64,000 nt of DNA from an uncultured Pseudomonadales bacterium (lineage in GTDB: Bacteria > Pseudomonadota > Gammaproteobacteria > Pseudomonadales > Azotimanducaceae): the NCBI GenBank assembly GCA_958296165.1, contig OY282447.1, positions 2,170,001 through 2,234,000 on the forward strand. Direction: 5' to 3'. Below are positions 1-9,196 of this stretch, in pieces; position 1 is the stretch's first letter; every line of letters starts with the position of its first letter. The position numbers were made by a program, and so were the translations under genes. The notes beneath the pieces were generated by a model. That model saw nothing but the letters and a program-made list of their open reading frames with translations, searched no databases and was not told where the DNA came from.

Positions 1-2249
1 CCAGACGCACGGAACAGGCGGCCGTATGTGTCCGTGTTGCCGGTAGTCTCCACGCGCACCGTGCCGAGCGTCGTCAGCTCGATGCGAAAGGTGTCCGCAT
101 CGAGCGCCGTTTCCAGTGTGCCGGGGGTTGTCGACGGCAGCGCTACCATCGTCGCGGTGGCGCGCGAATCGCCGTGGTCGTCATTTCGACCGTCGGGACC
201 GAACCAAACGTCCAACGTATAGAAGCCCGTCGCGGCGGAGGAGAAGGTGCTCATCGCCGGGCGTGCGGCGAAGCCGCGCACTTCCACGATGTAGGCGCCG
301 GCGGGCAGAGCGGTCTCGATGCGGAAGTTCCGATTCCGGCCGCTGTCGTCGTCCTCCAGCACCGCCCGACCGTCCAACCAGGCGAGCTTGCCGTGGGTGT
401 CCACGTCGCCGTTGGTTTCAACGCGCAGCACAGCCGCCTCGGCCAAGTCGATGCGGAAGTAGTCCACGTCGTCCACGCCCAGCAGGCCCTCTGTGGAAGA
501 CGGCGTCGCCACCCGGGTGGCATCTCCCGCCGCGTCGCCATGATCGTCATTGCGCAGCCAGTCCAGAGACACGTTTAGGCGGTACGAGCCTTGTGCGCCG
601 GCGGTGCCGCGCACTGCCACGAAGTAGACGCCGGCTTTCACTTGTCTTTCGATCAGGAAGTTGGCGTCTTCGCCGCCGTTGTCATCGCGAGACCTGAACG
701 GGGTGTCGCTCTCGCCGCCGGTTAGCTCGCCGTGTGTGTCCGTTGTGCCCGTGGTCTCCACCCGCAACGTGCCAGTGCGGGGCACGTCGATGCGGAAGTA
801 GTCCACATCTTCCCGCTCCAGCAATCCTCGCGTAGTGGATCGAACCAGAACCGGCGTGGCGCCGCTTGCGGTGTCGCCGTGGTCGGTGGCGCCGCCGCGG
901 TCGCCTAGGCTGGCGCGGAAGTTGGCCACCACGTGGCGCGCCTTGTTGAGGCTGGCCACGGCGTTGGCCGGGCCTCGTCCATCGGTAAATGTGCTGTTCT
1001 CCGCTACGCCCAGCGGATCGCCGTCGGTGGCGGGATAGCGTTGGTTCGGGTTGGAGAAGTACGGAATGCGCACGGCCAGACGATGTCCACCGTGTCCGCA
1101 CTGGCTTGAGTACGCCATGATCGTTCCCCAGCACGAATCGCGCGGCGCCCCTGGATCGAAGGCGCGTTGGTTGACGTAGCCGTGGCTGTATGGAAAGACG
1201 CCGCCTACGGGGTTCACATGGCGATCGTGTTGAACCCCCATGTTGTGTCCTATCTCGTGCGCGAGCGTGTTGTAGGCCACGCGTTCCACATGGACGAAGT
1301 TGTAGGCCAAGCTCTCGAAATCCGGCGACAGTTCGTGCATCAGGTTTCCGAAGCCGCCGAAGTACATCTTCATGACGATGCTGACGATGTCCGCGCCGAC
1401 ACGATCGCGAACAGCGGCCAATGCGTCCCACTGCGCCGCGTTTTCCTCCTCCCACGTACGCTGGTCCTCGTCGGAAAGCCCAAACGGCAGCTCGAAGCTG
1501 CTGTCTAGATCCGGGAAGTCCGTTTGCTCTGTGCCGACCAAGCTCAAGCGGAAATCCACGCCGCTGCGTGCGTAGGCGTGGTTGGCGGCTGCAACGCCTA
1601 AGTCGATCAGCGCCTCGATATTGGCTACGCCACCGGCCTGCTTGGCCGCCGCCGCTGTCCAAAGGACGAGAACATCGACCACGGCGCCGTCGTCCGGTAG
1701 CTCGGCTTGCGCGTCCGACCCGCTTCGCGATTGCGATTTCGTCCCGCGCCGGCTGGGCGGGTAAGCGCGCACCAGCGGCGCCGCCAAGGGCGGCAGCGCT
1801 GCCACATCCACTTCTCGAATGACCTGCAAGCCGTTGATCGTGCGGATGTCGTAGAGCGCCGAAGGCGTCCACACGGTGCCGACGACGACATCGCCGTTGA
1901 CCACCAGCGTCGTCGCGCCGTGCCGAACGCCGGCGAGCCGACCCGACAACGAATACCCCGAGGACGTGCGAGCCGTTCGCTCAATCAGCGCATCGAACTC
2001 GGCATCCGCCCACAGGTTCAGCGCCATCGGTGCTGCAAAGCCCTGCCGCACACGCTGGCGCACGTCGCCAAGTTGCTCGAGGTCTACCCTCGCCAACCGC
2101 TTCCGAATGTCCGAATGCTCGGCCGGAGCGAAGGCCGCCGGTGGCGCCCGCACATCGTGGAAGATTGCCGCGGAGCGTTCGCTGGGCACGGCGCCGACCG
2201 CAGCGATAGCAGCCACGGCTGCGCTCAATACCAACTTTACGTCGCGCAC
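1..2249 (-). CDS. Secreted zinc metalloprotease with PPC repeats (3' end outside window)
   Basis: The frame is open from a GTG at 2249 to the window edge, so the C-terminus is missing. It starts with a short signal peptide (VRDVKLVLSAAVAAIAAVGA). A propeptide-like region follows, then a catalytic domain with the metzincin zinc motif HEIGHNMGVQHD at about residues 331-342 and a Met-turn (TIMAYSS) about 40 residues later, as in reprolysin/M12-type proteases. After it come at least three tandem modules of about 110 residues, each with DDHGD near its start and DYFRI or DTFRI inside. This is the pattern of bacterial pre-peptidase C-terminal (PPC) domains, which usually mediate secretion or substrate binding. 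It lies 42 bases downstream of the multihaem protein gene on the same strand, so the two are probably co-transcribed. Protease identity is firm; the substrate is unknown. Confidence 0.85.
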   Translation of the reverse strand, partial: MRDVKLVLSAAVAAIAAVGAVPSERSAAIFHDVRAPPAAFAPAEHSDIRKRLARVDLEQLGDVRQRVRQGFAAPMALNLWADAEFDALIERTARTSSGYSLSGRLAGVRHGATTLVVNGDVVVGTVWTPSALYDIRTINGLQVIREVDVAALPPLAAPLVRAYPPSRRGTKSQSRSGSDAQAELPDDGAVVDVLVLWTAAAAKQAGGVANIEALIDLGVAAANHAYARSGVDFRLSLVGTEQTDFPDLDSSFELPFGLSDEDQRTWEEENAAQWDALAAVRDRVGADIVSIVMKMYFGGFGNLMHELSPDFESLAYNFVHVERVAYNTLAHEIGHNMGVQHDRHVNPVGGVFPYSHGYVNQRAFDPGAPRDSCWGTIMAYSSQCGHGGHRLAVRIPYFSNPNQRYPATDGDPLGVAENSTFTDGRGPANAVASLNKARHVVANFRASLGDRGGATDHGDTASGATPVLVRSTTRGLLEREDVDYFRIDVPRTGTLRVETTGTTDTHGELTGGESDTPFRSRDDNGGEDANFLIERQVKAGVYFVAVRGTAGAQGSYRLNVSLDWLRNDDHGDAAGDATRVATPSSTEGLLGVDDVDYFRIDLAEAAVLRVETNGDVDTHGKLAWLDGRAVLEDDDSGRNRNFRIETALPAGAYIVEVRGFAARPAMSTFSSAATGFYTLDVWFGPDGRNDDHGDSRATATMVALPSTTPGTLETALDADTFRIELTTLGTVRVETTGNTDTYGRLFRAS

Positions 2250-2291
2250 AAGTCGACCCGTTGACCTCTGCGAACGACGAGCGCTACGCCG

Positions 2292-5200
2292 CTAGGGTGC
2301 CCCGCACTCCGAGCCTTCGTAGACGCCGATGTCGTCGATCTGCACGTCGATGTCGCTCTGCGCGAAGTCGAAGGCGACGCGGCTCATCAGATCGGTTTCG
2401 GCGACGGTGAACGTGTGCTTGAAATCCTGGTACGAGCGGGTCAGGTCGGCCCGGAACTGGCCGCCGCTGACATTGGCCCATGTGAACATGTTGGTGTCCA
2501 TGTAGGCGGTGATGAATCGCTCGCCGGCGGCCTTGGCACGGTAGCACAGCGTGTATTCGCGGCCGCCGATGACGGTGACGGCATGGCTGATCTGGGCGCG
2601 CCAGGGCTGGTCGTGCGCTGCGTTGAGATCGACGCGAACTTCGCCGCCCCTGACTTCGATCCAATTGGTAACGGACGCCGTCTCCACGGTGTTCCAGTTG
2701 TTCGGGCGGCCTGCTCGCCGTGCGTTCAAGTCGTCGAAGTCGCCGCCGCTGAACCTGCCGCCGCTGCTGATGAGGTTGCCGGCCCGGGGCGGGACTGGCG
2801 ACTGTTCGGAGAAGAACATCATGTCGTTGCTCACCAGCCCGCCGGGGTTCTGCAATTGCAGGAAGTGCAGCCCGCCCGGCTGCGGCGCCTCGCTCATTTC
2901 AACGAGCAGGATTTCGTCTTCGCACGCCGGCAGCGCACCGCCGTTTGCGCAGCGCACGTGGCCTTCCACGCGACGGCCGTCGACGAAGATCAACGCGCCG
3001 CCACGCACGTGACGACCGCTCACTTCCAGCGCGTAGCGGTCGTTCAAGAAGGCGATGTTCACCGTCGGCCGCTGCTGCGCGATCGGATACAGGCACTCTT
3101 CGCCGGCGCAGTAGGCCTCGTCTGGCGCTGCCCGCTCCGGCCAGAGCGCTGGCTGCGGATGGTCGGCGCCGACGTTGGGGCCCAGCCGGGCGGTGAGCGT
3201 GAGCACTAGGTCGCCGTCTGCCGCCTCGCGTATCAGTGCGGACCGATAGAAGGATTCCGTGCCGCCCCGCACGGCGTAGCTGCCCGACTCGAACTGCAAG
3301 GCAATGGGCTGGGCCTCGGCGTTCACAAAGCGCACGCCTTCGGCCTGCAGGATCACGGCTTCGTCTTGCGCTCCTGCCTCCAATGCGTCGAGCAGCCGTG
3401 CGGTGAGTGCATCGTTGGCGCTGTCGGCGTTCAAGGTCACTTGGCGGGCGAAGCTGCCGGGGAAGCCGGTGCTGCCCTGCGTCACCATTTCCCACACGTT
3501 CGGCGTGGCGCCGCCGAGAATCCACATGTCGCGCTCTGGGAAGCTGTCGTCCATGTTGACGATGTCCAGCAGATCGATGATGTTGAGGCGCGCTTGCGGC
3601 GTCACCATCCAACGATCGTAGGCGCCGCGCCAAGTCGGCGCCTCCATGCCGGTGCCCGGCGTATTGGTGCTGACCAGGAACGGCATCTTGTGGCAGGCGC
3701 CGCAAGTCTGTGCGCCGGTAGTGCGGCCAGACGAGTCGGTGAGGTAGCTGAACTCGAAGAACCCTCGCTGCGCGGCGGCGGTGAGCGTGTTGTGGAACGG
3801 GCGCGTCTGCGACGGCGGGTAGGGGATGTTCAGGATGAACTCCGCGAGCGCGTCGCGGCTGGCGCCGTCCAGCAGGCCTTGCTTGCCTTCGTCGTTGCGT
3901 TCGTCGCACAGCACGGGATCGATGCCTTCGCCGGTGGGGGCAACGCGGCACATCGTCGTGGCGAGGCTGCCGTCCACAAGATGGCGGGTGCAGCTTGCTG
4001 GATCGTCGATGTCGCAGTTGGGACTCTCGGCGGCGTCGATGCTGCGCGTGTTTCTGCCGCCGTAAGGGTCGCCCGGGATGCCGTCCCAATGGTAGGGCTG
4101 GGTGTCGCGCAGGCCGCGCACTGGCATGGTGAGACGGGGTGGAACTTGCGTGCAGCCAATGCGATCCAGCCGCTCTCCGCTCGTGCCGCAGTTCGGCGTG
4201 TGCAATACCCAGATCAGCTGGTCGGTGTGCCCGTCCGGGTGGCAACTCTCGCACGAGAACGTGCCAGTGCTGGAAGCGTCGGCATCGTTGAAAGCGATGC
4301 GCCCTCTCTTGACGGTCGGCTCGGTGGGGTCGTCAAGAGCGATCGTCTCGAGCACGGCGGGATCGGTGCGCGTAGAAATGTCCACCAGCGACACCGAGTT
4401 TTCCACCGCGTTCAACACCCAAGCCTGCTGCGCTGCGCCGCTCGCGTCGGAGACCAAGGCGATGCCGCGCGGCGCTACGCCTACGGACGCGCGGCCGAGT
4501 ATGGTGCCGTCGCTCGCGTCTACGGTGAACACCTTGTCGGAGCCGGCGGCTGTGACTACCAAGGTGGCGTCGTCGTCGCTTATTTGGATGCCGAACGGAG
4601 TCGCCAGCGCCATGCCCCGCTGGGGATGCTGCGGTGGCAGGGGCTCCAAGTCGAATCGCGGCAGACGGCCGCAGCTAGAGGCGATGCAGGATGCGCGGCT
4701 GATCTGGTTCAGAAACGCCCGGTTCTCCATCTCCGCCAAACCGTGCTTGCGCGTGCCGGCGCGGCCGTTCTCCACGTTGCGGGCATCCGCTTGCGCGATG
4801 AACACATTGCCGGCGCTATCCACCGCTAGGCCGTACAGCAGAGTGCCGAGGCCGGTGACTATGTGCCGGGGCTGATCCGTGCGCGTATCGAAGACGAAGA
4901 GGTCGCGGTCCGGCAGGCGCGGATTCTTCACGATGTCCGCATCGTAGCCAGTCGAGAGCACGTTGTTGTTGCTGAACACATGCTCTACGGCGTCGAACGT
5001 ACACGTGTCGCCATCGATGGGGTTCACGTCCACTCGGCAGCCGGACAGCTGGCTTTGGTTGTTGGACTCGAAGGGAATCACATAGAGGTTGTCGCCACGC
5101 ACCACCATTGCCCTGGGGTCCTGTGCGCGGATGGGCAGATGCTTGGTGACGGTGCGCTCGCGGACATCCACCACGGCGATGCGGTTGGATGTGGACAGCG

Positions 5201-7475
5201 CCACGTAGGCTTTGCGGTTGTTGGCGAAGGCGATGCCGACCGGCTCGTCGAAGCGAGTGGACAGGGTGTGGGGATCCACGTCCTGGATGGTGGCGATCAC
5301 CTGTTGAAAAGTGCGGCTGGCCGGATTCGTGTCGATGACGCTCACCGAATCGGAGATGTGGTTGGCCACCCACACTTCCATGCCGTCCGGCCGCGCCACC
5401 ACGCTCACCGGATCGACGCCGACGTCAATGCGGTGGACGATGCGCCGGCTCTTCGCGTCGATCACATCGACCGTGTCCGCCGGCGTGTTGGCTGCGTAGA
5501 CGTATCCGCCAGTGATGGCGATGGGCTTGGAGTGGGGGCTCGCGAACGTCGGGTGACCGACGTCGCCGGACGCGGGGGGCTCGGCGCGCCCTTCCTGGCC
5601 TTCTTGCCCAAGCAGCCGCAAGAACTCCTCCATGCTGGCGAAGAGGTCGCTGCCGGCAGGTATCTGCGTACCGCCGCCGTGGCCGTCGTTCCCCTGAATC
5701 TTGCCCAAGATCACGTTCGCTCCATCGTTCTCATCGGCGACATAGTCCTTGAACTGTTCGAAGTTGCGTTGTTCGTGGTCTTGGACGGACGATCCCACGA
5801 ACACCAAGGGTGTGTGGCCGGAGGCCCCGCCTGCGACATGGCAATTGATGCACCTGCCCTGCACAACCGGCTGGGAAATGTTGCTGGCAAAGTAGTCCCG
5901 CGCGGACGGGTCCCCGCCGCCGGCGTCTACTTCCTCGCCGGCCGTGGTGGTGGATAGGTTGGTCAAGTGGCCGGTGGGGGTCTCCAGCAAGCTCATCACG
6001 CCGATAGGCTGGCTAGAACGCACCGTGAGCTGCCATTTGCCGGAGGGGCTGCCGAGCGAGCCTGTGACGTTCTCGCCAGACTCCAGCTGCTGCACGGCAT
6101 ACGTGGCGGTGCTGCCGGCCGCAAGGGTGACTCGCGCGGTGCCTCGTGAAGCTGTGCCCGCGTCGTCGGTGCCGGATATGGTGACCGTTGCGGCTTGATC
6201 CCCGTAGTTGACGAGGCGCAGGCTGCTCTTCTGATTCGTGTTCCTGCCCGGGTTGGACGTCGCCACGGCGTAGACGTTGGCGACGCTGGCGGGGGCCAAG
6301 TCGTGCATGCTGGTGAGGAAGCCATCCGATGTGCGGATGTAGGCCAGCACTTGGATCTCCTGCTCGGTTTGCAGGCGCAGGCGCCATGTGCCAACGCCGT
6401 CGCCCACGCCCTCCGTCAGACCCTTGCTCGCATTGCCAAGCTCCAAATCCATCGAGTTGAAGTGGATGGTCCTGCCGGCACCGATCGTCACCGAGAAGGG
6501 ATCGTGGGTTGTGTCCGGGTCGTCGTCGAAGGCGGTGACCGTCACATTGGCCGTTTCGTCCGATCGGTTCACCAGCCGCAAGAAGCCCTCTTGCGTAACG
6601 CGGCCTGACGTCGGCTCAGCCTGCGTGTAGGGCGGGAACAGGGGGACGCGATGGGTGGTGACGCCGTTCTCTGTGGTCGCGTTGGCCGGTGCCGTGGAGA
6701 GGTTGGTGATGTGCCCGGTGGGGCTGTCCAGCAGGCTCATCGTTTGGATGGGTTGGTCGGCGGTTACCTCCAGCCGCCACTTGCCGCTGCCCGCACCCAA
6801 TCTGCCCTGCCAACCCGCGCCGCCGGACTCCAGTTGTTGCGCCCAGAGCGTGCGAGCTGCCCCGGCCGGAATCGTAATGCGCACGTCCGCATCGCCGCCC
6901 ACGCCAGCGTCGTCGAAGCCGACCACGGTTGCCGCTGCGGCTTGCGTGCCGGGATTGATGAGGCGCAGCTTGCTCCTCTGGTTGCTGTTCCTGCCCGGAT
7001 TGAAAATGGCGACCTGATGCGTGCCGTCCTGCACTGGCACCAGATCGTGCAGACTGGTGAGGAAGCCGTCGCCAGTGGTGCGCAGATAGGCAAGCACTTG
7101 GACGTCCAACTCCGTGGTGAGCTCGAGGCGCCAATCGCCTTGAGTAGGCTCGCCAATGCTGCCGACTAGGTTCTTCGCCGGGTTGCCGTCGCGCAGGTCG
7201 TCCGTGTTGAAATGCCGCGTCTCGCCGCCAGTCAGCGTGAGCGTGACCGGCCCCCTCTGCACACCGGCATCGTCGAAGGCGAGGATGCTCACTACGCCCC
7301 CCTCGTCACCGTTGTTGATGACGCGCACAAAGCCCTGCCGCGCGTTGTCTTGCGCGGTGCTCTGCGTGGAGTCGGCGGCACCGAACAGCGGTACGGTGTG
7401 GAGATACTCCTGGCCGAAGGCGCTCGCGGCGCCTAACACCGCGACAAGCGAAACACTCCAAGCCCCAGACGTCAC
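2292..7475 (-). CDS. Giant secreted c-type haem protein with beta-propeller and C-terminal carbohydrate-binding-like module
   Basis: I chose the GTG at 7475 because GGAGG lies 8 bases upstream and a signal-like segment follows (VTSGAWSVSLVAVLGAASAFG); an ATG at 7565 is possible but has no ribosome site. The 1727-residue product has four related domains of about 120-130 residues at its N-terminus, arranged A-B-A-B; A units contain FLTSLHDL or FLTSMHDL, and B units end in TGHxTNLST. Three CxxCH haem sites follow: CINCH (542), CESCH (1075) and CGACH (1258). Between the first two lies a YVTN-type beta-propeller (VDVIDAKSRRIVHRIDVG, VSVIDT), and the last two resemble di-haem MauG/cytochrome-peroxidase proteins. 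The last 150 or so residues look like a CBM4/9-type beta-sandwich. I infer an extracytoplasmic redox protein anchored to a glycan or particle. The metalloprotease gene follows directly. Confidence 0.85.
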   Translation of the reverse strand: MTSGAWSVSLVAVLGAASAFGQEYLHTVPLFGAADSTQSTAQDNARQGFVRVINNGDEGGVVSILAFDDAGVQRGPVTLTLTGGETRHFNTDDLRDGNPAKNLVGSIGEPTQGDWRLELTTELDVQVLAYLRTTGDGFLTSLHDLVPVQDGTHQVAIFNPGRNSNQRSKLRLINPGTQAAAATVVGFDDAGVGGDADVRITIPAGAARTLWAQQLESGGAGWQGRLGAGSGKWRLEVTADQPIQTMSLLDSPTGHITNLSTAPANATTENGVTTHRVPLFPPYTQAEPTSGRVTQEGFLRLVNRSDETANVTVTAFDDDPDTTHDPFSVTIGAGRTIHFNSMDLELGNASKGLTEGVGDGVGTWRLRLQTEQEIQVLAYIRTSDGFLTSMHDLAPASVANVYAVATSNPGRNTNQKSSLRLVNYGDQAATVTISGTDDAGTASRGTARVTLAAGSTATYAVQQLESGENVTGSLGSPSGKWQLTVRSSQPIGVMSLLETPTGHLTNLSTTTAGEEVDAGGGDPSARDYFASNISQPVVQGRCINCHVAGGASGHTPLVFVGSSVQDHEQRNFEQFKDYVADENDGANVILGKIQGNDGHGGGTQIPAGSDLFASMEEFLRLLGQEGQEGRAEPPASGDVGHPTFASPHSKPIAITGGYVYAANTPADTVDVIDAKSRRIVHRIDVGVDPVSVVARPDGMEVWVANHISDSVSVIDTNPASRTFQQVIATIQDVDPHTLSTRFDEPVGIAFANNRKAYVALSTSNRIAVVDVRERTVTKHLPIRAQDPRAMVVRGDNLYVIPFESNNQSQLSGCRVDVNPIDGDTCTFDAVEHVFSNNNVLSTGYDADIVKNPRLPDRDLFVFDTRTDQPRHIVTGLGTLLYGLAVDSAGNVFIAQADARNVENGRAGTRKHGLAEMENRAFLNQISRASCIASSCGRLPRFDLEPLPPQHPQRGMALATPFGIQISDDDATLVVTAAGSDKVFTVDASDGTILGRASVGVAPRGIALVSDASGAAQQAWVLNAVENSVSLVDISTRTDPAVLETIALDDPTEPTVKRGRIAFNDADASSTGTFSCESCHPDGHTDQLIWVLHTPNCGTSGERLDRIGCTQVPPRLTMPVRGLRDTQPYHWDGIPGDPYGGRNTRSIDAAESPNCDIDDPASCTRHLVDGSLATTMCRVAPTGEGIDPVLCDERNDEGKQGLLDGASRDALAEFILNIPYPPSQTRPFHNTLTAAAQRGFFEFSYLTDSSGRTTGAQTCGACHKMPFLVSTNTPGTGMEAPTWRGAYDRWMVTPQARLNIIDLLDIVNMDDSFPERDMWILGGATPNVWEMVTQGSTGFPGSFARQVTLNADSANDALTARLLDALEAGAQDEAVILQAEGVRFVNAEAQPIALQFESGSYAVRGGTESFYRSALIREAADGDLVLTLTARLGPNVGADHPQPALWPERAAPDEAYCAGEECLYPIAQQRPTVNIAFLNDRYALEVSGRHVRGGALIFVDGRRVEGHVRCANGGALPACEDEILLVEMSEAPQPGGLHFLQLQNPGGLVSNDMMFFSEQSPVPPRAGNLISSGGRFSGGDFDDLNARRAGRPNNWNTVETASVTNWIEVRGGEVRVDLNAAHDQPWRAQISHAVTVIGGREYTLCYRAKAAGERFITAYMDTNMFTWANVSGGQFRADLTRSYQDFKHTFTVAETDLMSRVAFDFAQSDIDVQIDDIGVYEGSECGAP

Positions 7476-7758
7476 GTTCGTCGCCTCCCCGCTGCGGTCG
7501 CCTCGTCGACCGCGACCGATTAATGCACGGACACAATCCGTACACCAAGCGAAAAGGGAATGCAACCGCCGAATGAGGTGCAGGTGTAGTTTGAGGACGG
7601 TCAGGACTCTGGAAATCAGTCCTCACCCCACGGGAAGGACTTTTACGAGACGAATTTGCGTGACTTGCGGCTATGTAAAGTGGGGCTCGGCAGCGCTGTC
7701 AACCGACTAGGACGTTGGCTGCGGACCACGGCCGCACAACCTGCCTTGAGGATCGCTC
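7476..7758. other. Intergenic region with two mutually exclusive hairpins
   Basis: This gap separates two minus-strand genes. It contains an inverted repeat TGAGGAC (7592-7598) / GTCCTCA (7619-7625). A second possible stem, AGGACT (7603-7608) / AGTCCT (7618-7623), shares the same right arm, so only one can form at a time. No T-tract follows on either strand. It could be a terminator for the 7759-9075 gene or a leader element for the haem-protein gene. No coding potential is convincing here. Confidence 0.3.
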
Positions 7759-9075
7759 TTAGGAATCGCTCTCGGTGGCGAGCACCCAGCGCCAGCCTCG
7801 GAAGAACGCTTGGGGCTCTGCGCTGCTGGCAACATCGAAGCTGAACGTTACTGCGCTGCCGTCGGTGGCGATTGCCGTCAGCGTAATCGTTGCGGTGCCT
7901 TGGCCGTCCTCGTGGACGCGAACGGTCAGCACGCGGCCTGAAATGCTGACGGTTGCAACGTTGGTGTCGCTGCTCGTCGCGTCGTAGCGCAACGTCTCCT
8001 CGCCAGCGGCGAACAGAACATCGAGGTTCTGCATCAGTTGGCTGTCTGTGCGCAGCCCCTGCAGCATTGCGTTCCATAGCTCGGCGCGTTCCAGGAAAAC
8101 GCCGCTATTCTGCCGCCACTGAGGATGGTCGATGCGCTGCGCGGCGGTCAGCCAGCCAATCCTTTCGTTCAGGCAAGCCAGCAGGTTGGGGTTGTCCACA
8201 TCCACCGAGAAGCCGCCTACTTCCCGGAATGCCATGTCTACACCGGTGAGAACGTAAAGCCCGGCGGACTCTCTCACCGCGTCGGCGTTGCCGATCTCGC
8301 CGCGGCCAATGGCATCGATAGTGCCATCCGCAAGGGCGGCCAGCTGCGCGCGTTCATGTTCCAGATAGACAACTTCCGGGCTGTTCGCGTCCGGCGGATG
8401 CAGATGCCGCCGGCCTGCCAAGTCTGCCCGTTGCGTGCCGGGGGTGATGACGTAGCTGTCCGTGCCGTCGGCGACGACTTCGATGCGCGTACCGGCTTTC
8501 AGAACGCCGTCTTCGTCGGCGTAGCCGGTTAGTTGCAGCAGCCTTCCTTCGCCCGTCGTGCCGCTGATCACGCCCACCTTGACGTCGCTCGTCAGCGAGG
8601 CGTGATCGCTAAGCCGCTCCGCGTCGGCGCGGCGCACGAGCAAGGACTGGCGAAAGGAAATGTGGCCGGCGGTGAAGCTGATTGCCGTTTCTCCGGCGGC
8701 GTTTCTGGTGCGGTCGTCGCGGATGGTGATGCCGCCGCCAACCACATCGAACTCCGGCGTTGCGGAAAGCAGCCAGATCGGCGGGTCTTGCTCCGCCCAG
8801 TAGCCAATGGCGCGGCGGTCGAACGTGAGGCCGGCGTCTTCAAGCGCTTCCAAAGCGGTCACGAGATCGGCTTCGTAGCCACGGTGACTGTTGTAGCCGG
8901 GCTGCCCCTGCTGGCGATTCTCGCTATGGCTAACGGATGCGAAGTCGAAGTAGAAACCGAACGCCAGCGGTTCGTCCCTCGCCTCGCAGTTCTGCGCCAG
9001 CGCTTGCGACGCAGTGGCGCAAGCGACAAGCGAAACCGCAACGACAACGCCGCACGGCAACATACGTCGAATCAC
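7759..9075 (-). CDS. Periplasmic solute-binding-like (SBP_bac_3) protein with Ig-like C-terminal domain
   Basis: The GTG at 9075 gives a proper signal peptide with a basic start (VIRRMLPCGVVVAVSLVACA, then signal cleavage after ATASQALA), and GGGAG lies 8 bases upstream. Residues 30-300 or so resemble the type-2 periplasmic binding domain of amino-acid ABC transporters: an early segment about a substrate-like compound, VVGGGITIRDDRT, a FTAGHISFRQSLLVRR block and a VGVISGTTGEG hinge. The last 100 residues (TNVATVSISGRVLTVRV, GTATITLTA) look like a BIG2-type immunoglobulin fold, which ordinary transport binding proteins do not have. No permease or ATPase gene is adjacent, so it may be a sensor or an outer-surface protein. 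It is divergent from the TonB receptor gene, with 121 bases between them. Confidence 0.65.
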   Translation of the reverse strand: MIRRMLPCGVVVAVSLVACATASQALAQNCEARDEPLAFGFYFDFASVSHSENRQQGQPGYNSHRGYEADLVTALEALEDAGLTFDRRAIGYWAEQDPPIWLLSATPEFDVVGGGITIRDDRTRNAAGETAISFTAGHISFRQSLLVRRADAERLSDHASLTSDVKVGVISGTTGEGRLLQLTGYADEDGVLKAGTRIEVVADGTDSYVITPGTQRADLAGRRHLHPPDANSPEVVYLEHERAQLAALADGTIDAIGRGEIGNADAVRESAGLYVLTGVDMAFREVGGFSVDVDNPNLLACLNERIGWLTAAQRIDHPQWRQNSGVFLERAELWNAMLQGLRTDSQLMQNLDVLFAAGEETLRYDATSSDTNVATVSISGRVLTVRVHEDGQGTATITLTAIATDGSAVTFSFDVASSAEPQAFFRGWRWVLATESDS

Positions 9076-9132
9076 GTCCTCCGCTCCCAGAACAACGGTT
9101 GCCGCAGAGAGTAACACCCGGCGAGCTCGGCG

Positions 9133-9163
9133 TTGCGCCACTGCACGGTAGGAGACGTATACT
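9133..9163 (+). promoter_or_regulatory. Putative sigma-70 promoter of the TonB-receptor gene
   Basis: TTGCGC (9133-9138) and TATACT (9158-9163) are spaced by 19 bases, upstream of the start at 9197. The -10 box is good; the -35 box is weak and the spacer is long. Confidence 0.35.
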
Positions 9164-9196
9164 CAAGGGCCGCTGTCTTGGTTCTTGGGGAAAGGA

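Noticed and set aside
682-1872. 396-codon minus frame as a gene
   Set aside because: It overlaps, in another frame, the metalloprotease, whose zinc motif, Met-turn and PPC repeats are clear. The frame itself gives arginine-rich sequence without motifs.
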